DNA from: Bacteroidota bacterium
GTDB taxonomy: Bacteria; Bacteroidota; Bacteroidia; AKYH767-A; JABDAW01
Length of the DNA: 8,437 nucleotides
Assembly (NCBI GenBank): GCA_023251595.1
Contig: JAHEYM010000153.1
Span: forward strand, 1-8,437
Reading direction: 5' to 3'
Below, piece after piece: positions 1 to 6,273 of this stretch. How positions within the stretch are numbered: position 1 is the first letter of the stretch; each line of letters starts with the position of its first letter. A model generated the notes under the pieces. The model did no database searches and was not told the origin of the DNA. It saw only the letters and a program-made list of their open reading frames with translations. The position numbers and the translations under genes are program-made.

Positions 1-326
1 GAAATGACATCATGTTTTTAAAAAGGGAAATTGCCGATTCGATGGCTGATAATTCAATTAATAAATTTATATTAATTGGTGAGAATGTCCTGAATTTTCA
101 CGCATCCGACGATTGCTATTATGAAGAATGGTTTGATGACGTTGAGGAGGGATGGATTGTTGCGATGAATTTCAGGGAACATGTACTTTTGGAATTCTCC
201 CGAAAAAACATCGATCAGTATATTGTGACAGGCGGCGAGTTGGATGAAATTAACTGGCGGACTTATAATCCGATGCAATTATTTGAAAAGATTGATCTTA
301 TTGTGAGAAGAAGGATTGGATCCTAA
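1..326 (+). CDS. C-terminal part of an unrecognised hypothetical protein
   Basis: The reading frame is open from the first complete codon in the window (Asn-Asp-Ile before the Met at base 12) to TAA at 324-326. The Met at 12 is therefore probably internal and this is the C-terminal ~107 residues of a longer protein that starts to the left. The visible part is acidic in its middle (a DD-x-x-YYEEWFDDVEEGW stretch), contains an aromatic beta-like segment (GWIVAMNF, HVLLEF), and ends with a basic IVRRRIGS tail. There is no signal peptide, membrane segment or cysteine motif in the visible part (a single Cys). I do not recognise the family. It is the only plus-strand gene here and converges on the toxin-antitoxin operon across ~100 nt in which I saw no convincing terminator. 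Confidence 0.7.
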   Translation, partial: NDIMFLKREIADSMADNSINKFILIGENVLNFHASDDCYYEEWFDDVEEGWIVAMNFREHVLLEFSRKNIDQYIVTGGELDEINWRTYNPMQLFEKIDLIVRRRIGS

Positions 327-427
327 ACCTTAATATCAAAAGCAAAAAAAGATTAATATTTAAAAGCGTAAATTCCAAATCTCATTTCGGCAACAAATAT
401 TCATTTTGACAAAGAGCTTCAATCCCT

Positions 428-730
428 TCAGTTAACATATTTTTTGGGTAATTTTTCAGGCTCCCGTCTGCAGTCCCAAATAAATAAAATAGTGATAACA
501 TGTTCAGCTTTGTAAAAAACATAGTAGTCTTTTACGAGTTTCGCACGAATATTTAAAAAATCAGTTTTAATGCCAATTCCAGGATGACTGGCGATAAGTT
601 TGACGGCTTCCCTAATAAGTTGATCAAGTTTTTTGGAATAGGTGATCGTTCGATTTCTTTCAATCCAATATTCTAAAATCTACTTTAGATCGGCTCTAGC
701 CTCATCAGTCCAGATTACTTTTTTAGCCAC
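428..730 (-). pseudogene. RelE/ParE-family toxin, interrupted by an in-frame TAG
   Basis: Reading the minus strand from a GTG at 730-728 gives MAKKVIWTDEARADLK, then TAG at 682-680, then an uninterrupted continuation in the same frame (ILEYWIERN ... HPGIGIKTDF ... KLVKDYYVFYK ... IWDCRREPEKL) to TGA at 430-428. The reconstructed product is ~100 residues, normal for the RelE/ParE superfamily (ribosome-dependent mRNA interferases or gyrase poisons). It has the family's typical W-T-D-x-A-x-x-D-L start, the HPGIG segment and the late beta-strand W-D-x-R-R-x-P motif. The start lies 16 nt inside the antitoxin's 3' end, the usual coupled arrangement. No Met occurs after the TAG, so an ordinary restart is unlikely. 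TAG terminates other genes in this window (hicA and the cysteine-rich protein), so codon reassignment is not a good explanation. It is probably a recent inactivating mutation, or a sequencing error. Whether RelE or ParE cannot be decided. Confidence 0.82.
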
Positions 731-951
731 TTTTTTACTTCGTTTTTAATCTCTTCGTCAGAAATTACCCGTCCATGTCTAATATCTTCCTCAGCCCGTA
801 GCATTTTCCCTCTTTGAGGTTCTGAAAGCTTAAGAATGTCCATATCAGTTTCATCAATCTCGAGCAAACGCGAAACCTCCTGAAGAATAGTAAGATTCTT
901 TGTCTTTTGAATTTGGTGTATAAGTTTCTCTTTTATGGCTACGGTGGTCAT
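715..951 (-). CDS. Antitoxin of a RelE/ParE-type toxin-antitoxin pair
   Basis: This 78-residue protein is intact. It would neutralise the RelE/ParE-type toxin encoded immediately downstream. The N-terminal half (MTTVAIKEKLIHQIQ ... ILQEVSRLLEID) is predicted helical and probably carries dimerisation and DNA binding. The C-terminal half (EEDIRHGRVISDEEIKNEVKKWLKK) has the pattern I associate with toxin-binding tails of Bacteroidota RelE partners. It overlaps the toxin's GTG start by 16 nt, so the two were co-translated. The toxin is now broken by an amber codon, so this antitoxin is either orphaned or acts on other toxins. Upstream lies a TTTG-N20-TATCTTTG promoter candidate with palindromes that could be its own operator. 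The family call rests on the gene pair and sequence pattern, not on a search. Confidence 0.8.
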   Translation of the reverse strand: MTTVAIKEKLIHQIQKTKNLTILQEVSRLLEIDETDMDILKLSEPQRGKMLRAEEDIRHGRVISDEEIKNEVKKWLKK

Positions 952-1036
952 GGGGATATATTTAAAAGTAATGATCTCACTAATTATGCTGTTATTCTGT
1001 GGAAGCGAATTTTTTCAATAAAAGGAACATTTGTGA

Positions 1037-1068
1037 CAAAGATACAGCGTTTTTGATTAAAAATCAAA
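1037..1068 (-). promoter_or_regulatory. Bacteroidota-type promoter with overlapping palindromes, for the toxin-antitoxin operon
   Basis: On the minus strand a TTTG (1068-1065) is followed after 20 nt by TATCTTTG (1044-1037), matching the Bacteroidota -33 TTTG / -7 TAnnTTTG pattern. This leaves a leader of roughly 80 nt before the antitoxin ATG at 951. Two perfect inverted repeats lie on it: TTTGATT-TTT-AATCAAA (7-3-7) at 1052-1068, covering the -33 box, and TTTGT-C-ACAAA (5-1-5) at 1030-1040, touching the -7 box. Antitoxins of this type usually repress their own operon, so these are plausible operators. The hairpin has no following T tract on either strand, so it does not look like a terminator. 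Confidence 0.45.
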
Positions 1069-1125
1069 GCTCAATAACAGTTACGGGATGTGAAAGATTA
1101 GATGGCTTTTTATCTCATCACCAAA

Positions 1126-2589
1126 TCACTTTTGAGTAAGCAGGGAATTAACCAATTCAACCATATTTTTATAGGGCAATTTTTTTGCAACAAAATTTTT
1201 ATCCTTATCAAGCACAAAAAAAGATGGCGAATACCAAACGTCATACATTTGAGAATAACCCATTTTGCCAGACTGCACACGTTTACTGTCATCGATAATA
1301 GAATTATATACATTCGTCCAATCCTGCAATTTGTGATCGCTTATATAAGTGGTCCAATCCTTTATCGTTCCGTCTGACTCAGATGCAACTGCAAATATTT
1401 TCACACCTTTCTCACTCCACTTTGCGCGATAAATAGAATCGATTTGCGGTAAAGTTTCTCTGCAATGACTACAGGTGGGATCCCAAAAACAAACAACTGT
1501 ATAATTTGCCTTTAAAGAATAAAGTGTTTGTCTTTTCCCGTCAGGTGTCGGAAGGTCTATGTCGGGCGCCGGTTTGCTAATCATCTTACCCATCACAAAA
1601 TAAGCGCGTTCTGAGATTCTGGTTCGTTCTTCTTCTGATAGCCACTTATAGGTTTTTGGTGCAACATATTTTTCAAAAAGATGCGCGAGAACTTCATCCC
1701 CCCATTTATATCTGTGATTCATACTTCCGAATAATAATCGCGACAACAAAAAGTGAGTCATCGTTTCGTTTGCAACCGCATAACTCATCATCCAGTCAAT
1801 TTTTGCAATTGAGGAATCTGATTGATATTCTAAGGTTTCTCCAAAATATCTATCGATTTTAGGACCGAAAAACTGAGTGTAGGTAAGGCGTCCGTCATAA
1901 AAATTGATTCCATCCCAATAATGATCTTTTATATATTTTTTTGCAGCAGCGGAATCCTTCGAATTTTTTTGAACCAGCAATGAATCGGGTAAGTGTGGTT
2001 TGCGCATCGCAATAAACATGGTGCTTATCAACTTATCCGTATTTTCTTTAATAAATTTTTCACGCATATTAATGATCGATTCATTAATGTCAGTCAACCT
2101 TTTTGCAAATTTGAGCGAATCTTTCTTATTTGTGGACGTCATCATTTTTTGCTGAAATGCACCATACTTATCTCCCTCTATTGCTACGAAATCAAGATAT
2201 TTGCGAAGAATCGTGTTTTCATCCGACTGTTCAAAATTAATTTTGATTTTCTCAGGATTTGTCATGTCTGCCTTCACCGAAAAATGCTGTTGCGAATTTA
2301 AAAGAAAATCGAATAAACCAGATTGTTCCGGATCAAAAACTATATATATACCTTCCGCTAATTTGTTCTGCCCTTTAAACACAACAACACTTTGACTGTC
2401 CACCGAAGCTGAATCAACGATAGGAAATTCATCCCCAAAATAATGTCCAAGATAAAGTAATTTATTCTTCAGTGGCTTTATCTGAAATTTAATTTCGTAG
2501 CCGGGCTTGACAGAATTCGTGTCAGGAATGACCTGTCCCTTACCAATTGTGCAAATGAGCAAAATCAGGATCAAAAATATTCTACTCAT
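1126..2589 (-). CDS. Periplasmic TlpA-like thioredoxin-fold protein (DUF5106 type)
   Basis: This 487-residue exported protein probably carries out thiol-disulfide exchange in the periplasm. Residues 1-19 form a signal peptide with a strongly hydrophobic core (IFLILILLICTIG), probably cut before Gln19. Cys13 follows LLI, a poor lipobox, so a lipoprotein is less likely. Residues ~30-130 look like a beta-rich DUF4369-like domain (YEIKF, YLGHYFG, YIVFDP), followed by a helical DUF5106-like region (to ~330, with YWDGINFYDGRL). The thioredoxin domain (~335-487) has the active site WDPTC-S-H-C (Cys373, Cys376) and the cis-proline loop at Ser454-Pro455. Overall length and order fit the family as I know it. 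Five D-(S/T)-(A/I/L) triplets are possible Bacteroidota O-glycosylation sites. The gene begins 37 nt after the cysteine-rich secreted protein, with no visible terminator or promoter between them, so the two are probably co-transcribed. The substrate is unknown. Confidence 0.88.
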   Translation of the reverse strand: MSRIFLILILLICTIGKGQVIPDTNSVKPGYEIKFQIKPLKNKLLYLGHYFGDEFPIVDSASVDSQSVVVFKGQNKLAEGIYIVFDPEQSGLFDFLLNSQQHFSVKADMTNPEKIKINFEQSDENTILRKYLDFVAIEGDKYGAFQQKMMTSTNKKDSLKFAKRLTDINESIINMREKFIKENTDKLISTMFIAMRKPHLPDSLLVQKNSKDSAAAKKYIKDHYWDGINFYDGRLTYTQFFGPKIDRYFGETLEYQSDSSIAKIDWMMSYAVANETMTHFLLSRLLFGSMNHRYKWGDEVLAHLFEKYVAPKTYKWLSEEERTRISERAYFVMGKMISKPAPDIDLPTPDGKRQTLYSLKANYTVVCFWDPTCSHCRETLPQIDSIYRAKWSEKGVKIFAVASESDGTIKDWTTYISDHKLQDWTNVYNSIIDDSKRVQSGKMGYSQMYDVWYSPSFFVLDKDKNFVAKKLPYKNMVELVNSLLTQK

Positions 2590-2626
2590 ATATAATAATA
2601 TGATGTTCGGTAGAATAATTAAATTT

Positions 2627-4516
2627 CTAGTGAAGTGCTGTTACGTTTGGAAATGGATTGTCTCGTGAACACACAGGTTTATAAAATGCGTGTACAACTT
2701 CTGCGATCCCGGTTGGATCTAAACCCGCGAGATCCCAAAGATCATCAGTCGAGAAGCCCTCCTGTTTTTGTTCTTTCAAGAGCATGGTTGCATATTCTTT
2801 TGCAATCCATTTAATTGCATCTTCTTTAAATCTTTCCTTTAATTTCTTCGCGACAATTTTTGCTGTTATATTTTCCCAACCAGTTGCTAATTCTTTAACC
2901 ATTTGTTTTGCCGCTGCTTTAGCTGCGATTTTGTCACCTGCCTTAACCGCTGTCTTGAGCGAATTTTTAGCGACTGTAAATTCTGAAGTTTCACCTAAAG
3001 TCACGATGTTCATCGCCATTTCTCCAACCGCTTCGATCATATTCCAGGTCTCCTCAGCACATTTCGTTTGACTACTCGCACAACCCGCACCGCAGGCGAT
3101 CGGTTGATTTGAGGGGCATGGCGACCAACAAACAGGATCAGCGTTGCTCGAGGCAGTATAGCCTGGAGGGCATGGTTCAAAACATAAACCTGCACCGTTG
3201 TGAATCAGACCATCTCTGCATTTCATGGGTGACCCTGCACCCCTGCCGTAATTTCCTTTTGCACAACTTAATATACCGGTATTGGTCATGCCCGGAGGAC
3301 ATTTCGACCCACATCCTAAACTTGTACCATCTCCTTCATAACCGTCTCTGCATCTTGTAATACACAAACCGCCTATCAAATCTTTATCGCCATCACAACT
3401 TATAGTCGCTGAACAAGTACTCAAATTCCAAAAATCTGCACGTGGACCATTATCGCACCAGGCTGCAGCGCCCACCCCTTGTTTATTCGGATGACTAGAC
3501 GGACAGCTCACATGCGGAATTGTTCCTGCAGGGCGCACGTAAGCAGACGGTTTCCAACACGTGGTTAAATTATCATCACGAAAACCGCTTGGGCAATTTT
3601 GTTGACACACGGGACCATTTCCATAATATCCATCTCTGCATATTGGATAACATAGTTCACCGTTTTTTTCTGAACCGGAAGGACAACTTGTTAATCCTTC
3701 AGTATACCTTGGGTGACTTTGTTTCCAACAATATTCAACCTTCGCATCTGCTGTAACACTACTCATCCATTTTAATAATGCAATTTCATCTGTTTTAGAA
3801 AAATAAGGAGCAACATTACTCAGCATGTCAGTCAAATTACCACGTCCAGTAGTCGGAGTATTATTTGAGGCATTCGATGTTTGAGTAGAATTAGCTGCTG
3901 TTTTATAATATCCGAATTTCGGAACGCCAGGATTAGGATCTCCGAAATAGCTGTTATTGAAACTTATTGTACCTGTTACACCTGTTTTATATGCAAAATG
4001 TCCATCGGCGCCATAAGCAACATCGACCATATTGTTAAATGTATAGGTACCATTTTCACTTGCACATTTTGAATAGTCAGCAGGACCTGAACTATTTGGG
4101 GCTGGTGGTGTCGGGTTTGAAACCACCTGCGCATCATTTCTGGAAGCCACGATATTATATAATTTCGCGCGGTTTGGTCTCTCCCAATATATATATATTT
4201 CTTTCTTAAATAAATCGAGCTGAATGGAAATGTTTCTTGATGCGTCCAAAAGATAAACGGACCAGTCATCTCTTTGGGTTTCTTTAAAATTGAACACCGT
4301 GTTTGAAGGATTATGTTCCTGCCAGTTACCTGCACTAACCTGTTTGAAATTTCCCGATGGATAACTCACAAAAGTCACATTCCTGCCGGTCACCTGAGCG
4401 TGAATATAGTTATTAAATGTCACGGAGAAAAAAAACATAAGCAAGAAAAATGCAATTATTTTTTTTTCTGCTGAATTTAAATTGAAGAATCCCGGAAGAA
4501 TTAATCTATTTTCCAT
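2627..4516 (-). CDS. Secreted cysteine-rich multi-module protein, function unknown
   Basis: This is a 629-residue exported protein. The N-terminus has a 19-residue leader before a hydrophobic core (residues 20-33), with likely cleavage at Ala40-Gln41. Residues ~45-125 form a beta-rich module (SYPSGNFKQVSAGNW, DDWSVYLLDASRNISIQLDL). Residues ~151-206 hold a second module (VAYGADGHFAYKTGVTG, FGDPNPGVPK) that resembles modules I associate with secreted bacterial enzymes, but it lacks most of the cysteines I would expect. An N/T/S-rich linker follows (~207-227). Residues 263-486 contain 24 cysteines in degenerate repeats built around C-Y-x-x-C-R-D-G-Y-x-G-x-G and N-C-P-x-G-(F/M/Y). Residues ~490-585 are helical, Ala/Lys-rich and amphipathic, and the end carries LDPTGIAEVVHAFYKPVC. 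There is no T9SS C-terminal sorting domain. Adhesin, carbohydrate-binding or toxin-like roles are all possible; I assign none. It is followed by the TlpA-like gene. Confidence 0.85.
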   Translation of the reverse strand: MENRLILPGFFNLNSAEKKIIAFFLLMFFFSVTFNNYIHAQVTGRNVTFVSYPSGNFKQVSAGNWQEHNPSNTVFNFKETQRDDWSVYLLDASRNISIQLDLFKKEIYIYWERPNRAKLYNIVASRNDAQVVSNPTPPAPNSSGPADYSKCASENGTYTFNNMVDVAYGADGHFAYKTGVTGTISFNNSYFGDPNPGVPKFGYYKTAANSTQTSNASNNTPTTGRGNLTDMLSNVAPYFSKTDEIALLKWMSSVTADAKVEYCWKQSHPRYTEGLTSCPSGSEKNGELCYPICRDGYYGNGPVCQQNCPSGFRDDNLTTCWKPSAYVRPAGTIPHVSCPSSHPNKQGVGAAAWCDNGPRADFWNLSTCSATISCDGDKDLIGGLCITRCRDGYEGDGTSLGCGSKCPPGMTNTGILSCAKGNYGRGAGSPMKCRDGLIHNGAGLCFEPCPPGYTASSNADPVCWSPCPSNQPIACGAGCASSQTKCAEETWNMIEAVGEMAMNIVTLGETSEFTVAKNSLKTAVKAGDKIAAKAAAKQMVKELATGWENITAKIVAKKLKERFKEDAIKWIAKEYATMLLKEQKQEGFSTDDLWDLAGLDPTGIAEVVHAFYKPVCSRDNPFPNVTALH

Positions 4517-4532
4517 AAAGTTTATTTTTTGT

Positions 4533-4540
4533 CAAACATA
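4533..4540 (-). promoter_or_regulatory. Proximal TAnnTTTG-like element before the cysteine-rich protein gene
   Basis: TATGTTTG on the minus strand ends 17 nt before the ATG at 4516 and matches the Bacteroidota -7 pattern. The nearest TTG boxes upstream give spacers of 16 or 26 nt, outside the usual 19-21, so this is weaker than the distal site. If used, the leader would be only about 10 nt long. Confidence 0.25.
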
Positions 4541-4681
4541 TATAAGAATGAGAATTCAATTGAAGACAAGCCCTCAGAAGTTCGTCATCTTTGATGCAAA
4601 CCATTTATTGTTAATTGAATAAATTATTTCGCTGCGGGAATGACCGGGGGGACTATGGTTATTTCATACGCTTTGAGAAGG

Positions 4682-4713
4682 CAAATATATGAAACTTTTA
4701 ATTCAATTTACAA
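4682..4713 (-). promoter_or_regulatory. Distal Bacteroidota-type promoter candidate for the cysteine-rich protein operon
   Basis: On the minus strand TTG (4713-4711) is followed after 21 nt by TATATTTG (4689-4682), a full match to TAnnTTTG. It lies in the 243-nt gap and would give a leader of about 160 nt before the ATG at 4516. The leader contains a 32-codon open frame (4604-4506, start ATG) that overlaps the main gene's start by 11 nt in a different frame. I saw no riboswitch-like fold. Confidence 0.38.
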
Positions 4714-4759
4714 TTCTGAAAAAATATTCTAAATTTATTTCTATCTGATAATCAATAGT

Positions 4760-5248
4760 TTATTTATCAATTCGCTTAGTTAGTGGAAGCGATGTCGCTC
4801 TTCCAATCTCCTCTGCACCCAAATCTCCCTCTTTTGTAAAAGCCCAAACAAACAATGATTTTATCGGATGATCTTTTCGAATATTTTCAATTGCCTTCAG
4901 GATAAGTTTTTTTGCAATTCCTTTTCTCCGAAATTCAGTCAGGACCATTGCCGAACATAGGTATATTGCTTCATAAGAAATACCCGGAGGAGTCTGTTCA
5001 AACAACTCTTTTTCTGAAATTTTATGTTGAAGAAATTTATTCATTAAATCCGTAGTAGTGGGTATTAACAAAACCCATGCAACCGGACCATTTCCATCAT
5101 CAAATTCAGAAACTGTCGAAGGGTGAATTTTTATCAACTGCTCAATTATATCCTGATTTACATCAAGTTGCTCGGGATCATTTTTAACAGCAAAAACTTC
5201 TTCTGCCAGAAGGAGCATGCGTTGGAAGTTGGTGGGGGGGGTTGGCAT
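4760..5248 (-). CDS. GNAT-family N-acetyltransferase
   Basis: This 162-residue cytoplasmic protein is predicted to transfer an acetyl group from acetyl-CoA to an unknown amine. The core is residues ~55-155. A beta strand (AIYLCSAMVL, 94-103) leads into the acetyl-CoA pyrophosphate-binding motif A, R107-R-K-G110-I-A112, followed by the helix KKLILKAIENIRK. The C-terminal part (SLFVWAF, then GAEEIGRATSLPLTKR) fits the remaining strand and helix of the fold. The length is normal for a single GNAT domain. The start at 5248 is followed by a run of eight C in codons 3-5 (5234-5241). The next Met, at residue 11, is a possible alternative start, but the residues before it look like part of the first helix. 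It is a stand-alone gene: no close partner, and gaps of 243 and 190 nt on either side. I found no clear TAnnTTTG box upstream. The substrate cannot be inferred. Confidence 0.83.
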   Translation of the reverse strand: MPTPPTNFQRMLLLAEEVFAVKNDPEQLDVNQDIIEQLIKIHPSTVSEFDDGNGPVAWVLLIPTTTDLMNKFLQHKISEKELFEQTPPGISYEAIYLCSAMVLTEFRRKGIAKKLILKAIENIRKDHPIKSLFVWAFTKEGDLGAEEIGRATSLPLTKRIDK

Positions 5249-5438
5249 TTATTTTTTTAACTTTTAGAGAATCCATTCGAATGTGCGCAATTTACAAATC
5301 ATTTTCCAATATCGTTTTTAAGCGAGTGAGAAATTTTTTCACATCCCGCTTGGCTGCCAGATGCATGATAAATATCAGCAAACTAAGGTTATTCCATCAA
5401 CCTAAAAAATGAGTTTTGTCATCAATTCAAGAAAATAA

Positions 5439-6077
5439 TTAAATTTCCCTCACAATTTCATTCAACTCCGCTATCATCATTGCCGTTGCCCCCCAAATAA
5501 CATATTCATTTAATAAATATACAGGCGCATTGATTACAAGGTTTTCTCCGACTGTAAACTCCCTTGTTGAAATAATTTTTTCGTCAGATAATGATTTTAA
5601 ATTAACAGGTATTATTTTTTCGACCTCCCGAGGATTAGGAATAAATTCGGGGAAATAGTTAATATATCCGACAATTGATGTAACATGGAACCGACTAGCA
5701 GGAATATATAAATCTGATATTTTCCCAATGATCATTACATCTTTTGCGATAATACCGGTTTCTTCATTTGTTTCGCGGAGCGCAGTGGCAGGGAGATCTA
5801 CATCATCCGGATCAACTTTCCCCCCCGGAAAACAAATTTGTCCGCTGTGCACGCCCTTGTAAGATTGTCGTTTAATTAATAAAGTGCCGACACCTTCTTC
5901 AAAAGGAAAAAACAGAATCAAGACTGCGCTTTTTTTTGGTGAAGGATCAGCTAAATAAAAAGCATCTCGAACTTTCTGAGGAACGGGAGCCATCTTTGAT
6001 TGAGCTGAGTCACCTGGAAGTTTTTCTTTTAACTTTTGTTCGAAACAATTAATAAAAGTAATGAAGTAGTTGGACAT
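5439..6077 (-). CDS. Nudix hydrolase, CoA pyrophosphatase-like
   Basis: With the Met at 6077 as start the protein has 212 residues. The frame stays open to a Met at 6131, but that start would overlap hicA by 53 nt and add a basic stretch unlike a Nudix N-terminus. Key motifs are LLIKRQSYKGVHSGQICFPGG (residues 66-86), which corresponds to the NuCoA motif preceding the Nudix box of CoA diphosphatases, and the Nudix helix RETNEETGI (101-109) with its metal-binding glutamates. The spacing from FPGG to the RE-x-x-EE helix matches E. coli NudL as I remember it, one residue longer than the classical Nudix box. Expected reaction: Mg-dependent hydrolysis of CoA or acyl-CoA to 3',5'-ADP and 4'-phosphopantetheine. 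It could instead act on another nucleotide diphosphate. The ATG lies 1 nt after the hicA stop, so translation is probably coupled to the toxin-antitoxin pair. Confidence 0.85.
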   Translation of the reverse strand: MSNYFITFINCFEQKLKEKLPGDSAQSKMAPVPQKVRDAFYLADPSPKKSAVLILFFPFEEGVGTLLIKRQSYKGVHSGQICFPGGKVDPDDVDLPATALRETNEETGIIAKDVMIIGKISDLYIPASRFHVTSIVGYINYFPEFIPNPREVEKIIPVNLKSLSDEKIISTREFTVGENLVINAPVYLLNEYVIWGATAMMIAELNEIVREI

Positions 6078-6078
6078 C

Positions 6079-6273
6079 CTAATGAAAATTCGGCTTGGGA
6101 ATCTCGAGATCTTTACAAATCTTCCTTGCAAGAAAATCGTTGATATCGGTATGTCTTGGGACGGTGGAAATTTTATTTTTTAAAGGATTATGCCAAAGGC
6201 TATGTTTTGATCCTTCTCGAAGTAGTGAACACCCATTGTTTTTTAAGTGGGAAAGAAAATGATTGCGCTTCAT
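6079..6273 (-). CDS. hicA: HicA-type mRNA interferase toxin
   Basis: This 64-residue protein matches the HicA family in length and pattern: an MKRNHFLSHLKNNGCSLLRE first helix and strand, the catalytic histidine in EGSKHSLW (His24), a basic strand with VPRH, and the typical ending LARKICKDLEIPKP. HicA toxins fold like double-stranded-RNA-binding domains and cleave mRNA until bound by HicB. The start overlaps the hicB stop in an ATGA (6270-6273), so the two are translationally coupled. The antitoxin comes first, the reverse of the hicA-hicB order in E. coli but common elsewhere. All key residues are present, so unlike the other toxin in this window it appears functional. Confidence 0.9.
   Translation of the reverse strand: MKRNHFLSHLKNNGCSLLREGSKHSLWHNPLKNKISTVPRHTDINDFLARKICKDLEIPKPNFH

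Noticed and set aside
327..427. Search for a bidirectional terminator between the converging left-edge gene and the toxin gene
   Set aside because: Only AT-rich, imperfect repeats (TTAATAT / ATTAATATT) were found, with no stable stem.
1052..1068. The perfect hairpin considered as a terminator for the thioredoxin-fold gene
   Set aside because: The stem has two G-C pairs at most and no T run follows on either strand; its position over a -33 box fits an operator better.
1102..1377. Plus-strand open frames opposite the thioredoxin-fold and cysteine-rich genes (this one and others at 1656-1862, 1993-2395, 2784-3756, 3881-4072)
   Set aside because: They lie antisense to well-supported coding sequence, have irregular Cys/His/Phe-rich composition and show no family features.
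4760..5248. CRISPR arrays, insertion-sequence ends, tRNA or rRNA genes anywhere in the window
   Set aside because: No regularly spaced direct repeats, no transposase or terminal inverted repeats, and no cloverleaf-like or rRNA sequence were seen on either strand by eye. The repeated CRDG-encoding phrases at ~3210, ~3345 and ~3628 are protein repeats, not CRISPR.
5292..5366. A 24-codon minus-strand frame (MHLAAKRDVKKFL... to TAA) in the gap between the Nudix and acetyltransferase genes
   Set aside because: It is too short to judge, has no ribosome binding site or promoter, and no family resemblance. A chance frame is the simpler explanation.
6078..6131. Longer version of the Nudix protein starting at the Met encoded at 6131
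   Set aside because: It would overlap hicA by 53 nt and add an 18-residue basic stretch not expected in the family; the Met at 6077, directly after the hicA stop, is the better start.
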